Both the position numbers and the translations under genes were made by a program. Under the pieces are notes generated by a model that saw only the letters and a list, made by a program, of their open reading frames with translations, did no database searches and was not told where the DNA came from. Positions 1 to 8,247 of a stretch of 64,000 bases of DNA are shown piece by piece. Each line of letters starts with the position of its first letter. Position 1 is the first letter of the stretch. The stretch comes from JAKAGZ01 sp963748105 (lineage in GTDB: Bacteria > Bacteroidota > Ignavibacteria > Ignavibacteriales > Ignavibacteriaceae). The stretch covers positions 1-64,000 of the forward strand of contig CAVVHP010000018.1 of NCBI GenBank assembly GCA_963748105.1. Direction: 5' to 3'.

Positions 1-79
1 GAATTTTCTTTGCACCGAATAGAACTATCACTACCATCAGGATAATAATTAATTCTCCACCGCCTATATTTTCAAACAT
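1..79 (-). CDS. tatA: TatA/E-family twin-arginine translocase subunit, partial
   Basis: The gene runs off the left edge; only the first 26 codons are visible. The reverse complement reads MFENIGGGELIIIL, continues as a hydrophobic helix and ends in FGAKKI, the signature of the TatA membrane helix and hinge. TatA oligomers form the protein-conducting path for folded Tat substrates in the cytoplasmic membrane. A second tatA copy lies directly upstream on the same strand (163-351), so this is a tandem pair. Identity is clear, but the C-terminal amphipathic helix cannot be checked. Confidence 0.85.
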   Translation of the reverse strand, partial: MFENIGGGELIIILMVVIVLFGAKKI

Positions 80-162
80 TTCTTCACCTATTAAAATTTA
101 GTTACCACGGCTTAAACAGTAATATAACGCCATAAAGTTTCCGCCACAGCCGGTAAATTCAA

Positions 163-351
163 TTACTTATCGGATTTTTTATCCGAACTATCATCTTTTA
201 CATCTTCTTCAACATCTTTAACTGCTTTCTTGAACTCTTTAATGCCTTTGCCGAGTCCCTGGGCAAGATCAGGAATTTTTTTGGCGCCAAATAATACAAG
301 AATAACGAGCGCAATAATTATGATTTCGCCCGTGCCTAAATTTCCAAACAT
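163..351 (-). CDS. tatA: Sec-independent protein translocase TatA
   Basis: This 62-residue protein has one N-terminal membrane helix (about residues 7-22), the FGAKKIPDLAQGLGKGIKEF hinge and amphipathic helix, and a highly charged acidic/lysine-rich tail. That is the standard TatA/E layout and length. It would work with TatC to export folded proteins with twin-arginine signals; no tatC is in the window. It lies just downstream of purQ on the same strand, 11 bases away, so it may be read through from the purSQ unit. Confidence 0.93.
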   Translation of the reverse strand: MFGNLGTGEIIIIALVILVLFGAKKIPDLAQGLGKGIKEFKKAVKDVEEDVKDDSSDKKSDK

Positions 352-362
352 TTTTTCACCTT

Positions 363-1061
363 TTAATTAAAAATATACTTACCGATCGAATCAAAAATCA
401 GTTTGCCATCGGTTTTTCCCAGAACCGGGTCAGATGCCCTTTCCGGATGCGGCATCATTCCCAGAACATTACCACCTTTGTTAATTATTCCCGCAATATT
501 CTGAAGGGAACCATTAGGATTGAATTCATCTTCAATATTTCCTTCAGTAGAACAATACTTAAAGACAATCTGGTTATTGTCAATCAATGATTTTAACGTG
601 TCTTTATCCGTAAAATAATTACCTTCACCGTGTGCAACAGGCACTTTCAATACCTCGTTATTTCTATTCTCTTTCGTAAAGACAGTATCATTATTCTCTA
701 CAGAAAGATAAACATCTTTGGATACAAATTGTAGAGAATTATTCTTCAATAAAACACCCGGGAGAAGACCCGCTTCGAGCAATATCTGGAAACCGTTGCA
801 TATTCCGAGAACGTGGCCGCCTTTATTAGCGAAATCTATTACAGAATTCATGATGGGAGAAAACCTCGCAATTGCCCCCGATCTCAGATAGTCGCCATAA
901 GAAAATCCACCGGGGAGAATTACAACATCCACATTTTGCAGATCAGTTTCTTTGTGCCATAAAAAATTTACTTCGTAATCATAAATCTTTTTTAAAACAT
1001 AATATGCGTCATAGTCACAATTCGATCCCGGGAAAACTACTACTCCGAATTTAGGTCTCAT
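363..1061 (-). CDS. purQ: Phosphoribosylformylglycinamidine synthase subunit PurQ (glutaminase)
   Basis: PurQ is the class I glutamine amidotransferase that supplies ammonia to PurL in the FGAR to FGAM step of purine synthesis. The nucleophile is Cys88 in HVLGICNGFQ, and the His205/Glu207 pair lies in MPHPERASDP. The N-terminus VVVFPGSNCD is typical, and the length of 232 residues is normal. Its ATG overlaps the purS stop as ATGA, so the two subunits are translationally coupled; purL is not in the window. Confidence 0.96.
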   Translation of the reverse strand: MRPKFGVVVFPGSNCDYDAYYVLKKIYDYEVNFLWHKETDLQNVDVVILPGGFSYGDYLRSGAIARFSPIMNSVIDFANKGGHVLGICNGFQILLEAGLLPGVLLKNNSLQFVSKDVYLSVENNDTVFTKENRNNEVLKVPVAHGEGNYFTDKDTLKSLIDNNQIVFKYCSTEGNIEDEFNPNGSLQNIAGIINKGGNVLGMMPHPERASDPVLGKTDGKLIFDSIGKYIFN

Positions 1062-1309
1062 TTCATCTCTTCAAGTGTAAATTCAAAATCTTCCATTATA
1101 GGGTTGGCAAGTAATTTTGTGCAATATTCTTTTACTTCTTTCTCCGCAGATTTTTTGTCGGCTGTATCCACGGTAAATTCGATAAATTTCCCAATTCTCG
1201 TGTCTTTTATATTATTAAGTCCGAGATGCAGCGCACCTTTTTCAACAGCCTTGCCCTGGGGATCCAAAATTGAAGGTCTCCTCTTGATTAATACTTTTGC
1301 TATGTACAA
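1058..1309 (-). CDS. purS: Phosphoribosylformylglycinamidine synthase subunit PurS
   Basis: PurS is the small subunit that bridges PurQ and PurL in the multi-subunit FGAM synthase. A longer reading frame extends upstream to 1465, but homology begins at YIAKVLIKRRPSILDPQGKA. I therefore chose the TTG at 1309-1307, which has an AGGTGA ribosome site just upstream and gives the family's usual ~83 residues. The extension would run into the 3' end of pssA and has no family match. The stop overlaps the purQ start by four bases. Confidence 0.9.
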   Translation of the reverse strand: MYIAKVLIKRRPSILDPQGKAVEKGALHLGLNNIKDTRIGKFIEFTVDTADKKSAEKEVKEYCTKLLANPIMEDFEFTLEEMK

Positions 1310-1350
1310 AACATCACCTGATAAATTAAAATTAGAAATGCAGGTACCGG

Positions 1351-2070
1351 TCAACTTTTCCTGGAAATCCAGTAAAAAATATGCCGAAAAATACCAAATA
1401 GAATAAATAAAACAAAGATGTAGAAGAGTGCTTTCCCGGAGGTGGCGATAAATGCGATTAAACAAAGGATTAAAATAATAAAAATGTACGGCTTTTCTTT
1501 TATTCCGGAAAAGGTAAGTTTTGGGAAAGTGTCATATTTTATTTTGCTTACCATTAAGAAGGAAAGAATTATTACCATCGGAATGATAATTTTATCCTGT
1601 GGCGATGGATAGCCAATTCCTTTTTCATAAAAAGTTAGAATGAACGTTGAGACAGTTAAAGCAGAAGATGGAATAGGCAGGCCTTTGAAAAATGCTTTAT
1701 CAAATCCGATTAACTGTACATTAAACCTTGCTAGCCTGAACCCGCCAGCAATTAATAAAAGGGAACTGATAATTATTCCCCAGGCATTAAACTGAATCAG
1801 GAAAGTTGAATAAACCAGAAATGCCGGAGCTGCTCCGAAACTAATAAGGTCAGAGAGTGAATCAAGCTCAACACCCAGAGCGCTGCTGCTGTTTGTAAGT
1901 CTGGCAACCATTCCATCGAGTGCATCAAATATTGCCGCAACAATTATCAGCCAGGAGGCGTATAAATATTTTCCCTGGCTTGCGTTTATTATCGATAAAA
2001 ATCCGCAGAACATATTCATCGCCGTGAATAAGTTCGGAATAACAGAAGCTGTTGGTCTTAATTTTCTCAT
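1351..2070 (-). CDS. pssA: CDP-diacylglycerol--serine O-phosphatidyltransferase
   Basis: This enzyme makes phosphatidylserine from CDP-diacylglycerol and serine in the cytoplasmic membrane. The CDP-alcohol phosphotransferase motif DGx2ARx8Gx3Dx3D is complete (Asp52-Gly53, Ala56-Arg57, Gly66, Asp70, Asp74). Several hydrophobic helices follow, and the length of 239 residues suits the small Bacillus-type PssA. Its start overlaps the last base of psd, so psd and pssA form a two-gene phosphatidylethanolamine pathway. Confidence 0.95.
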   Translation of the reverse strand: MRKLRPTASVIPNLFTAMNMFCGFLSIINASQGKYLYASWLIIVAAIFDALDGMVARLTNSSSALGVELDSLSDLISFGAAPAFLVYSTFLIQFNAWGIIISSLLLIAGGFRLARFNVQLIGFDKAFFKGLPIPSSALTVSTFILTFYEKGIGYPSPQDKIIIPMVIILSFLMVSKIKYDTFPKLTFSGIKEKPYIFIILILCLIAFIATSGKALFYIFVLFILFGIFRHIFYWISRKS

Positions 2071-2723
2071 TATTTTTCTGGAAATTCAAAAAGAACTGTT
2101 TCACCGGCAACTACATCATCGTCCTTTTTTATTTTTACAATGCAGTTTTCCGGCACTACAACATCAACGCGACTTCCGAATTTTATCATTCCAAATCTTT
2201 TGCCCGCAGTAACAGTGTCGCCTTCTTTTAATCCGTAAACAATTCTGCGTGCAATAAATCCAGCAACCTGTGTGAAGAAGACTTTACCAAATTTACTTTC
2301 AATTCCAAATTCTGCTCTTTCGTTTTCTTCAGATGCTTTATCTTCGAATGCTGCAATATACTTACCGGGGATGTATTTTACCATCGCGACTTTCCCATCA
2401 ATCGGAATACGGTTCACGTGTACATTCAACGGTGACATAAAAATCGAAACCTGTTTTGCCTTCCCGCTAATAAATTTATTGTCTAAAACATCTTTCACAA
2501 AAAGTACTCTGCCATCGGCAGGGGAGATAACAGCATTTTCAATTTGAGGTGTGATCCGGTCGGGATCTCTAAAAAAGTAAAGCGAAAATACAAGAAAGAA
2601 TATTGAAAGGATAACCAGGAAATATTTTACATAAATATTCTGCACAAAAAAAGCCAGGCAGATCACAACAAAAACCAGTATGGAAATAATTCCAAGAGTT
2701 ACATATCCGTATTTTGTAAACAT
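2070..2723 (-). CDS. psd: Phosphatidylserine decarboxylase proenzyme
   Basis: The protein converts phosphatidylserine to phosphatidylethanolamine. It has two N-terminal membrane segments (about residues 8-50), then the short-form decarboxylase domain with RDPDR, SPADGRV and NVHVNR motifs. The self-cleavage site is Gly183-Ser184 in KFGSRVDVVVP; the serine becomes the pyruvoyl cofactor. Length (217 residues) fits the compact Psd family. It abuts pssA downstream and follows the PurC-like gene by three bases, so the three are probably co-transcribed. Confidence 0.95.
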   Translation of the reverse strand: MFTKYGYVTLGIISILVFVVICLAFFVQNIYVKYFLVILSIFFLVFSLYFFRDPDRITPQIENAVISPADGRVLFVKDVLDNKFISGKAKQVSIFMSPLNVHVNRIPIDGKVAMVKYIPGKYIAAFEDKASEENERAEFGIESKFGKVFFTQVAGFIARRIVYGLKEGDTVTAGKRFGMIKFGSRVDVVVPENCIVKIKKDDDVVAGETVLFEFPEK

Positions 2724-2726
2724 TTT

Positions 2727-3425
2727 TTATGAACTCATTAATGTGAATAAATGGTCAGTGTACTTTCGGATTGTTGCGGCGGTATCAAATTTATAAGGAC
2801 TGACCCATTTATTATCCGGGGAGAGCGGAATAATCTTAAGACTTTTGGGAGTAAAATCATCTACAAGCAAAATTTTATTGTCACTTTTCCCGAAGCTGCA
2901 ATTTACCTCTGCTAGAGTTTCGCCTCTCCTTTCAAAAAATGATCTGAGAACGGCATTTACTTTTGAACAAATCCTGCTGATGATTTTTAAATCTTCAACG
3001 GTGCAAAGTTCAAATGAAATTAAGTGACTTTCTGAAACTAGGGAATCTCTTCCTTCCCCAAGATGAAATTCAATAATTGGCAGCTGGAGCGCTTCGCCTT
3101 CTTTTTTTGAAAAGATCTTTGAAGTCCTTTTATCAACCAGGTTTAATATTTTTACATAAAACGGAAATCTGTCGTGTTTGATAAATGTAAGGGAGTTTTT
3201 ATCGTGAGTATTGACAAAACCTGCAGGAATATGGTATCCCTTTAAATAATCCATAAAGAAAGAATTTATAGAAGCGAATTTTTCGCCCAAATCCTTTACT
3301 TTTATTTTCTTTGCTCCCCCATTTGTGTAATAATCGGGGTATTCCTGAAGAATGTAACTCTGATCATCCAAAGGAATTTCCTTTTTCAGATGCATTTCGT
3401 TTGAAGAATGTGTTTTCTTTGCCAA
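2727..3425 (-). CDS. Divergent SAICAR synthase (PurC)-like protein, probably catalytically changed
   Basis: The 232-residue sequence follows the PurC fold order: a KKIKVKDLG segment near the N-terminus, an ASINSFFMDYLKG helix, PIIEFHLGEGRDSLVSESHL, and a C-terminal VNCSFGKSDNKILLVDDFTP. Key PurC motifs are altered. The ECVVRN-type substrate loop reads FPFYVKILN, DFKLEFG reads EVNCSFG, and the DEFSPDxSR end reads DDFTPKSLK. A complete PurC is encoded at 25488-26384, so this copy need not do the purine step. Function is unknown; it sits upstream of psd and pssA, in the same transcriptional direction as purS-purQ. Confidence 0.75.
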   Translation of the reverse strand: MAKKTHSSNEMHLKKEIPLDDQSYILQEYPDYYTNGGAKKIKVKDLGEKFASINSFFMDYLKGYHIPAGFVNTHDKNSLTFIKHDRFPFYVKILNLVDKRTSKIFSKKEGEALQLPIIEFHLGEGRDSLVSESHLISFELCTVEDLKIISRICSKVNAVLRSFFERRGETLAEVNCSFGKSDNKILLVDDFTPKSLKIIPLSPDNKWVSPYKFDTAATIRKYTDHLFTLMSS

Positions 3426-3449
3426 AATTGACCTGTAGAAAAATTTTAG

Positions 3450-3477
3450 TTGAGAAATTATAAAAATTAGCTATACA
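3450..3477 (+). promoter_or_regulatory. Possible promoter for ybaB-recR
   Basis: TTGAGA at 3450-3455 and TATACA at 3472-3477 are separated by 16 bases, in the divergent gap between the PurC-like gene and ybaB. A TATATTTG box at 3495-3502, resembling the Bacteroidota -7 element, is an alternative, but it lacks a suitably spaced upstream partner. Pattern match only. Confidence 0.3.
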
Positions 3478-3565
3478 AAGTCAATTGAATATATTATATT
3501 TGCACGAAAATTAAAATAAACGCACAATTTTATTTTAGAAATATTTAGTAAACAGGAGGATCTTG

Positions 3566-3892
3566 ATGAAAGGCGGTATGCAGGGTATGTTGAAGCAGGT
3601 ACAGAAAATGCAGGAAGAGATGCAGAAAGTGCAGGGCGAATTGGCTGGAAAAACCGTATCTGAAGAGGCCGGAGGTGGCATGATTAAGGCCACAGCTAAT
3701 GGAAGTAAGGAAATTGTATCAATTGAAATTGATCCGCAGGTAATTTCCCCGGATGAGAAAGAAATTTTGGAAGATCTTGTAGTTGCTGCAGTTAACAAGG
3801 CTCTGGAATCTGCATCAAAAATGGCAGAAGAAGAATTAGGAAAAGTTACTAAAGGAATGATTCCTCCTGGTATGAACATTCCGGGATTATAA
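3566..3892 (+). CDS. YbaB/EbfC family nucleoid-associated protein
   Basis: The protein is 108 residues, rich in Met/Gln/Glu at the N-terminus (KGGMQGMLKQVQKMQEEMQK), followed by GMIKATANGSKEIVSIEIDP, the YbaB core. Members are dimeric DNA-binding proteins that coat the nucleoid and are usually encoded just before recR, as here. I start at the ATG at 3566 rather than the TTG one codon earlier, because GGAGG at 3555-3559 is then six bases away. The recR start follows the stop by two bases. Confidence 0.93.
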   Translation: MKGGMQGMLKQVQKMQEEMQKVQGELAGKTVSEEAGGGMIKATANGSKEIVSIEIDPQVISPDEKEILEDLVVAAVNKALESASKMAEEELGKVTKGMIPPGMNIPGL

Positions 3893-3894
3893 AC

Positions 3895-4491
3895 TTGCAA
3901 ATAGCCGAACCATTATTAGCTGCGATAGAAGAACTTAGCAAACTACCGGGCATTGGGAAAAAAACCGCACAACGTCTGGCATTATACCTGCTTAAAAGTG
4001 ATTCAGGGCAGGTTGCTGGTTTTATTCAAGCCATAGAAAATCTCAAAAGTAAGTTAAGATTCTGCTCACGTTGTTATAATTTATCAGAAGAAGAATTATG
4101 TAATGTTTGCAAGAGCGAAAAGCGGGATAAGAGCATTATTTGCGTTGTTGAAGAAGCCAGCGATGTTATTGCAATCGAGCGCACTCACGAATTTAACGGG
4201 CTTTATCACGTACTGGGCGGAGTACTTTCTCCTTTATCAGGTATCGGTCCAGATACTTTAAAAATAAAAGAGCTCTTAAAAAGATTTGAAAATGAAGATA
4301 TAAAAGAAATTATACTCGCAATAAATCCCGATACTGAAGGAGAAACAACTGCTTTGTATCTTGCCCGGCTTATAAAACCCCTTAATATTAAAGTTTCACG
4401 AATTGCAAGAGGATTACCAATGGGCGGTGATCTTGAATTTGCAGATGAGGCAACAATTGGAAGAGCGGTTTCAGGAAGAATTGAATTGTAA
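3895..4491 (+). CDS. recR: Recombination protein RecR
   Basis: RecR helps load RecA at gaps and blocked forks together with RecO (and RecF). The 198 residues show the helix-hairpin-helix (KLPGIGKKTAQR), a four-cysteine zinc finger (Cys57, Cys60, Cys69, Cys72), a Toprim domain beginning at about residue 80 (ICVVEEASDV) and a C-terminal Walker-B-like segment. The start is TTG, two bases after the ybaB stop, with no strong ribosome site, so translation is probably coupled. The stop overlaps the next gene as TAATG. Confidence 0.95.
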   Translation: MQIAEPLLAAIEELSKLPGIGKKTAQRLALYLLKSDSGQVAGFIQAIENLKSKLRFCSRCYNLSEEELCNVCKSEKRDKSIICVVEEASDVIAIERTHEFNGLYHVLGGVLSPLSGIGPDTLKIKELLKRFENEDIKEIILAINPDTEGETTALYLARLIKPLNIKVSRIARGLPMGGDLEFADEATIGRAVSGRIEL

Positions 4492-5225
4492 TGAAAGATT
4501 GGTTTGAAGACTGGTTTAATACTGAAGAATATCTGAATGTTTACAAGCACAGAAACGAAGCTGAAGCAAAACAACTTGTTGATTTATTATTGAAGTTTAT
4601 CAGCATGCCAAAGCAAGGCAATGTACTTGATTTGGCTTGCGGAGCAGGAAGACACGCGTTATTATTTGCTCAGAAAGGATATCAGGTTACTGCAGTTGAT
4701 CTGAGTGATAAGTTACTAGAGGTCGCAAAAGAAACTGCGGAAAAAAGCAAAGTAAATATTGACTTTATAAAATCTGATATCAGGTATTTCTCAACCGATA
4801 AAAAATTCAACCTAATTCTTAACCTGTTTACCAGCTTCGGATATTTTGAAAATGATGAAGAAAATTTCAAACTATTTAACATAGCTTTTACACATCTTGA
4901 GAAAGATGGATATTTCGTCCTTGATTATTTTAATTCCACTTTCATAAAAGAAAATCTTGTTGAGGAATCTGTTGATGATTTGAATAATTTTAAGCTGATT
5001 CAAAAGCGTCAGATTCATAATAACAGAGTGATGAAAGATATTATAATAAGGAAGAATGGCAGCGAAGAATGTTTCTGTGAATCAGTTAAAATGTATAATA
5101 AAAATGAGCTTGTCTCTGCAATAGAAAATGCAGGATTGAAAATTAAACAAATTTTGGGCGGATTTGAAGGTGAAGATTTTGATGAAAAAAAATCTCAAAG
5201 AATAATTATTATCTCCAAAAAATGA
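4491..5225 (+). CDS. Class I SAM-dependent methyltransferase
   Basis: Motif I is clear as VLDLACGAGRHA (residues 45-56), followed by an acidic residue in TAVDLSDKLL at the end of strand 2 and LNLFTSFGYF at the motif IV region. This is the small cytosolic methyltransferase fold in 244 residues, with no accessory domain. The substrate cannot be told from sequence. It overlaps recR by one base and the next lipoprotein gene by four (ATGA), so it belongs to the ybaB-recR operon. The tail KKSQRIIIISKK is typical of this subfamily. Confidence 0.85.
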   Translation: MKDWFEDWFNTEEYLNVYKHRNEAEAKQLVDLLLKFISMPKQGNVLDLACGAGRHALLFAQKGYQVTAVDLSDKLLEVAKETAEKSKVNIDFIKSDIRYFSTDKKFNLILNLFTSFGYFENDEENFKLFNIAFTHLEKDGYFVLDYFNSTFIKENLVEESVDDLNNFKLIQKRQIHNNRVMKDIIIRKNGSEECFCESVKMYNKNELVSAIENAGLKIKQILGGFEGEDFDEKKSQRIIIISKK

Positions 5226-5794
5226 AATTTATTTCTCTGATATTATTAGGATTAATCGCAGGATGCGATTTATTTGGCGTCAGAGATGCACAACCACCGG
5301 ATCAACCAAGAGCCGATTATCAACAGGCAGTAACACCCGAAATTCTGATTTCAAATCTTATCAATTCCATAAAGGATAAAAGCACAGAAAATTACCTGGC
5401 TTCCTTTGCCAGTCCATCATTTACCAACAGAGAATTTAAATTCTCGGCTTCAAGTTCTGCATCATCGCAGTTTCCTTCGCTATCCGATAATTGGGGAGTT
5501 TCTAATGAAGAGCAATATTTTAATAATTTAAAGACAAAAGTTGACGCAAATATTACAATTACATTAACTTTGTCCAATGAATCATCAAGCCCCCAAGGCG
5601 ACAGCTTGTTTTACAGCGCGAGTTATTTTCTAAATGTGCCTTCAAATTCTTCTGAAGTACCTCAAAATTACCAGGGAGAATTAAGATTTAATATGGTTCG
5701 TGATTCAAGGGCGGTCTGGGTAATTTATTATTGGCAGGATACAAAAAATAGTAATCTGCCAAGCTGGAGTGAATTAAAAGGGAGACTTTATTAA
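5222..5794 (+). CDS. Lipoprotein of unknown function
   Basis: A short signal peptide ends in the lipobox LIAGC (Cys15), so the mature protein should be lipid-anchored in the envelope. The 175-residue mature part has a Ser-rich middle and a C-terminal WVIYYWQDTKNSNLPSWSEL stretch. A similar end (KKWQITNWRDES) occurs in the next protein, so the two may be related NTF2-like lipoproteins; that is inference. It overlaps the methyltransferase by four bases and the next gene by five. Confidence 0.75.
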   Translation: MKFISLILLGLIAGCDLFGVRDAQPPDQPRADYQQAVTPEILISNLINSIKDKSTENYLASFASPSFTNREFKFSASSSASSQFPSLSDNWGVSNEEQYFNNLKTKVDANITITLTLSNESSSPQGDSLFYSASYFLNVPSNSSEVPQNYQGELRFNMVRDSRAVWVIYYWQDTKNSNLPSWSELKGRLY

Positions 5795-6299
5795 AAAAAT
5801 ATCAAAATATTTCTTAATAACTCTGATTTTATTTGCGGGGTGTAAAAATCCATTTGCGCCATCACTCGACTTTTCTACCCAGACTTCAGGTTCGGGCCTG
5901 TCTGATCTTACCACAACTGACGGTGTATTTAAAAATTTTCAATATGCTTATACGTTTCAGGATACAAGTATTTATGGTAAACTTATTAGCAGCGATTTTA
6001 ATTTCACATATCGTGATTATGACCAGGGATTTGATGTAACATGGGGAAGAGATGAAGAAATGAAAACAACTTACGGTTTATTCCAGAATACACAGAGGTT
6101 AGATTTGATCTGGAATAATATTATATTATCAAGCGAAGATTCATTAACTGCCAATATAGTCCGGGGATTTAATTTGACAATTACATTTAATCCAACAGAC
6201 GTGGTGAGAATTGACGGAAGGGTAAATATGAATCTGAGTCGAAATCCTGAGACAAAAAAATGGCAGATTACAAACTGGCGGGATGAATCAAATTTTTAA
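5790..6299 (+). CDS. Lipoprotein with apparent ATT start codon
   Basis: Reading from the ATT at 5790 gives a textbook lipoprotein signal: basic KKISKY, hydrophobic FLITLILF, then AGC (Cys18). The frame is open upstream only to a stop at 5775 and holds no ATG, GTG or TTG before the signal peptide; the first ATG in this frame after the signal region (6060) would drop half the protein. AAAAGGGAG at 5776-5784 sits five bases before the ATT, which overlaps the previous stop (ATTAA). Its C-terminal NWRDES resembles its upstream neighbour. The product is about 169 residues; function unknown. Confidence 0.72.
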   Translation: MKKISKYFLITLILFAGCKNPFAPSLDFSTQTSGSGLSDLTTTDGVFKNFQYAYTFQDTSIYGKLISSDFNFTYRDYDQGFDVTWGRDEEMKTTYGLFQNTQRLDLIWNNIILSSEDSLTANIVRGFNLTITFNPTDVVRIDGRVNMNLSRNPETKKWQITNWRDESNF

Positions 6300-6315
6300 A
6301 TTTCAATAATAATTT

Positions 6316-7179
6316 ATGCTGATTTTCTGGATAAAAGAATCATTAAAATTAATTGGAAGAGCAAAGTCTTCCTTTTTCCTTTCTCTCACATCAACAAGTA
6401 TTTCTGTTCTTCTTATTGCTGCGTCTGTTGTAATTCTTCAATTATCAAACATTTTTCAAAACAGTCTTAAAGAAACTGTAAATATAAATGTCTTTCTTAA
6501 AGACACAGTAACCAACGCCCAGGCAAAAAATATCGGGAAGAAAATTACCGCGGAAAAATATGTGAGATCAGCAAGATATATCGATAAAAATAAAGCAGCA
6601 GAAAATTTCATTAGGGAAACTGGTGAGGATTTTAGAAAAATTCTTGATTATAACCCGCTGCCTGCATCATTTACTGTATCAATTAAAAGTGATTACGTAC
6701 AGAAAGATACATTAAATTTTGTAATAGCAGACTTCAAGAAAATAAGTGGGGTAGATGAAGTTTCATTTCAGCAGGAATTTGTATATAAAATCCTTTCTTA
6801 TGTGAATGAGGCAAAAAAATATGTCTTTATAATTACCGGCATACTTTTCCTTATTTCTCTTTATGTGGTTTTTAGTACAGTTAAGTTGATAATCAATTCC
6901 AAATACGAAGAAATGGAAACAATGAAACTTGTTGGAGCTAAATTATCGACGATTAAAATGCCGATTATATTAAATGGAGTTTTGATCGGATTTTTTGCAA
7001 GCATCATTGCGCTCGGTCTTTTCCTGGTAATGATTCACTATTTTGATAGCTTGCTGGGAGTGCAGAGCGTGCGGCAATTTAAAAACCATATTTATCTAGC
7101 GGGAATTATTTTACTCGGCCCGTTTCTGGGATTTGTTGTTAGTTTGTTCTCACTAAGAAAAATTAATTTGAAAATTTAG
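6316..7179 (+). CDS. ftsX: Cell division ABC-transporter permease FtsX
   Basis: FtsX and the ATPase FtsE link septation to peptidoglycan hydrolase activation. The 287 residues show the FtsX layout: a short cytosolic N-terminus, one membrane segment (about 20-45), an extracytoplasmic domain of roughly 110 residues, then three membrane segments with the conserved EEMETMKLVGA loop between the first two. No ftsE gene is adjacent, so the partner must be elsewhere. It sits between the lipoproteins and the sugar-nucleotide gene, probably in the same transcript. Confidence 0.9.
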   Translation: MLIFWIKESLKLIGRAKSSFFLSLTSTSISVLLIAASVVILQLSNIFQNSLKETVNINVFLKDTVTNAQAKNIGKKITAEKYVRSARYIDKNKAAENFIRETGEDFRKILDYNPLPASFTVSIKSDYVQKDTLNFVIADFKKISGVDEVSFQQEFVYKILSYVNEAKKYVFIITGILFLISLYVVFSTVKLIINSKYEEMETMKLVGAKLSTIKMPIILNGVLIGFFASIIALGLFLVMIHYFDSLLGVQSVRQFKNHIYLAGIILLGPFLGFVVSLFSLRKINLKI

Positions 7180-7196
7180 TTATTGCGGAGGAGAAG

Positions 7197-8141
7197 TTGT
7201 CAAAAGAAACTGTTGTAGTCACAGGTGGGGCCGGATTTTTAGGTTCACATTTATGTGACAAATTTCTAAAGGAAGGTTACAAAGTAATTGCAATTGATAA
7301 TCTTATAACCGGGAATATAAATAATATAAGCCATCTTTCAGGGGATGAAAATTTTAGTTTTATTAAGCACGATATCACAAATTACATATTTCTTCCGGGT
7401 AAAGTAGATTACATACTTCACTTTGCTTCGCCCGCCAGTCCAATAGATTATTTGAAACTTCCGATTCAGACTTTAAAAGTTGGTTCGTTGGGTACTCATA
7501 AAGTACTTGGACTCGCAAAAGAAAAAAAGGCAAGAATGCTGCTTGCTTCAACTTCAGAAGTTTACGGTGATCCTGATATCCACCCACAAAAAGAAGATTA
7601 CTGGGGAAATGTAAATCCAATTGGGCCGAGGGGAGTTTATGATGAAGCAAAACGATTTGCTGAAGCAATGACAATGGCTTATCACAGATATCACGGGGTT
7701 GATACCAGGATAGTAAGAATTTTTAATACTTACGGACCACGGATGAGACTTGATGATGGCAGGGCTTTGCCGGCATTTGTTGGCCAGGCTTTACGTGGTG
7801 AAGATATTACTGTGTTTGGCGATGGCTCTCAGACCAGAAGTTTTTGTTTCGTCTCTGATCTTGTTGATGGCATTTACAAATTATTGCTATCAAATGAAAA
7901 TGATCCGGTTAACATAGGGAATCCGGTAGAAATTACTATTAAGCAATTTGCTGAAGAAGTTATAAGATTAATGAACACCAAAAGCAAAATTACTTATAAA
8001 CCTTTGCCGGAAGATGATCCAAAAGTCAGACAGCCCGATATTACTAAAGCAAAAAAATTACTTGGCTGGTCACCTAAAGTTGATAGGGAAGAAGGACTAA
8101 AAATCACGATAGAGTACTTTAAGAATACGTTAAAAGGCTGA
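7197..8141 (+). CDS. UDP-glucuronic acid decarboxylase (UDP-xylose synthase)
   Basis: This is an extended short-chain dehydrogenase converting UDP-glucuronate to UDP-xylose, a sugar donor for envelope polysaccharide. It has the Rossmann motif TGGAGFLGSH (residues 9-18), catalytic Ser120-Glu121 in STSEVYGDP, and Tyr148/Lys152 (YDEAK). The HFASPASPIDY, YGPRMRLDDGR and RQPDI segments are characteristic of the UXS subfamily rather than of epimerases. The start is TTG at 7197, five bases after GGAGG (7187-7191). Length 314 residues is normal. Confidence 0.92.
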   Translation: MSKETVVVTGGAGFLGSHLCDKFLKEGYKVIAIDNLITGNINNISHLSGDENFSFIKHDITNYIFLPGKVDYILHFASPASPIDYLKLPIQTLKVGSLGTHKVLGLAKEKKARMLLASTSEVYGDPDIHPQKEDYWGNVNPIGPRGVYDEAKRFAEAMTMAYHRYHGVDTRIVRIFNTYGPRMRLDDGRALPAFVGQALRGEDITVFGDGSQTRSFCFVSDLVDGIYKLLLSNENDPVNIGNPVEITIKQFAEEVIRLMNTKSKITYKPLPEDDPKVRQPDITKAKKLLGWSPKVDREEGLKITIEYFKNTLKG

Positions 8142-8247
8142 AAACAGAGCCGGGTTCCTGAAAAAAATCGTTTGGGTTGAATGTCGGGTTTATTTTGGGG
8201 AAATTAGTAAATTATATTTTAAGTATTTCTTAAACTGAGGTTAATTA

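Noticed and set aside
1310..1465. N-terminal extension of PurS
   Set aside because: Has no PurS similarity, overlaps the end of pssA, and a TTG with a ribosome site lies at the normal start.
7375..7674. 99-codon minus-strand frame inside the UDP-glucuronate decarboxylase gene
   Set aside because: Fully embedded in a strongly supported gene on the other strand.
8142..8247. glmS ribozyme upstream of glmS
   Set aside because: The gap is only 106 bases and shows none of the conserved core; that ribozyme is typical of Firmicutes.
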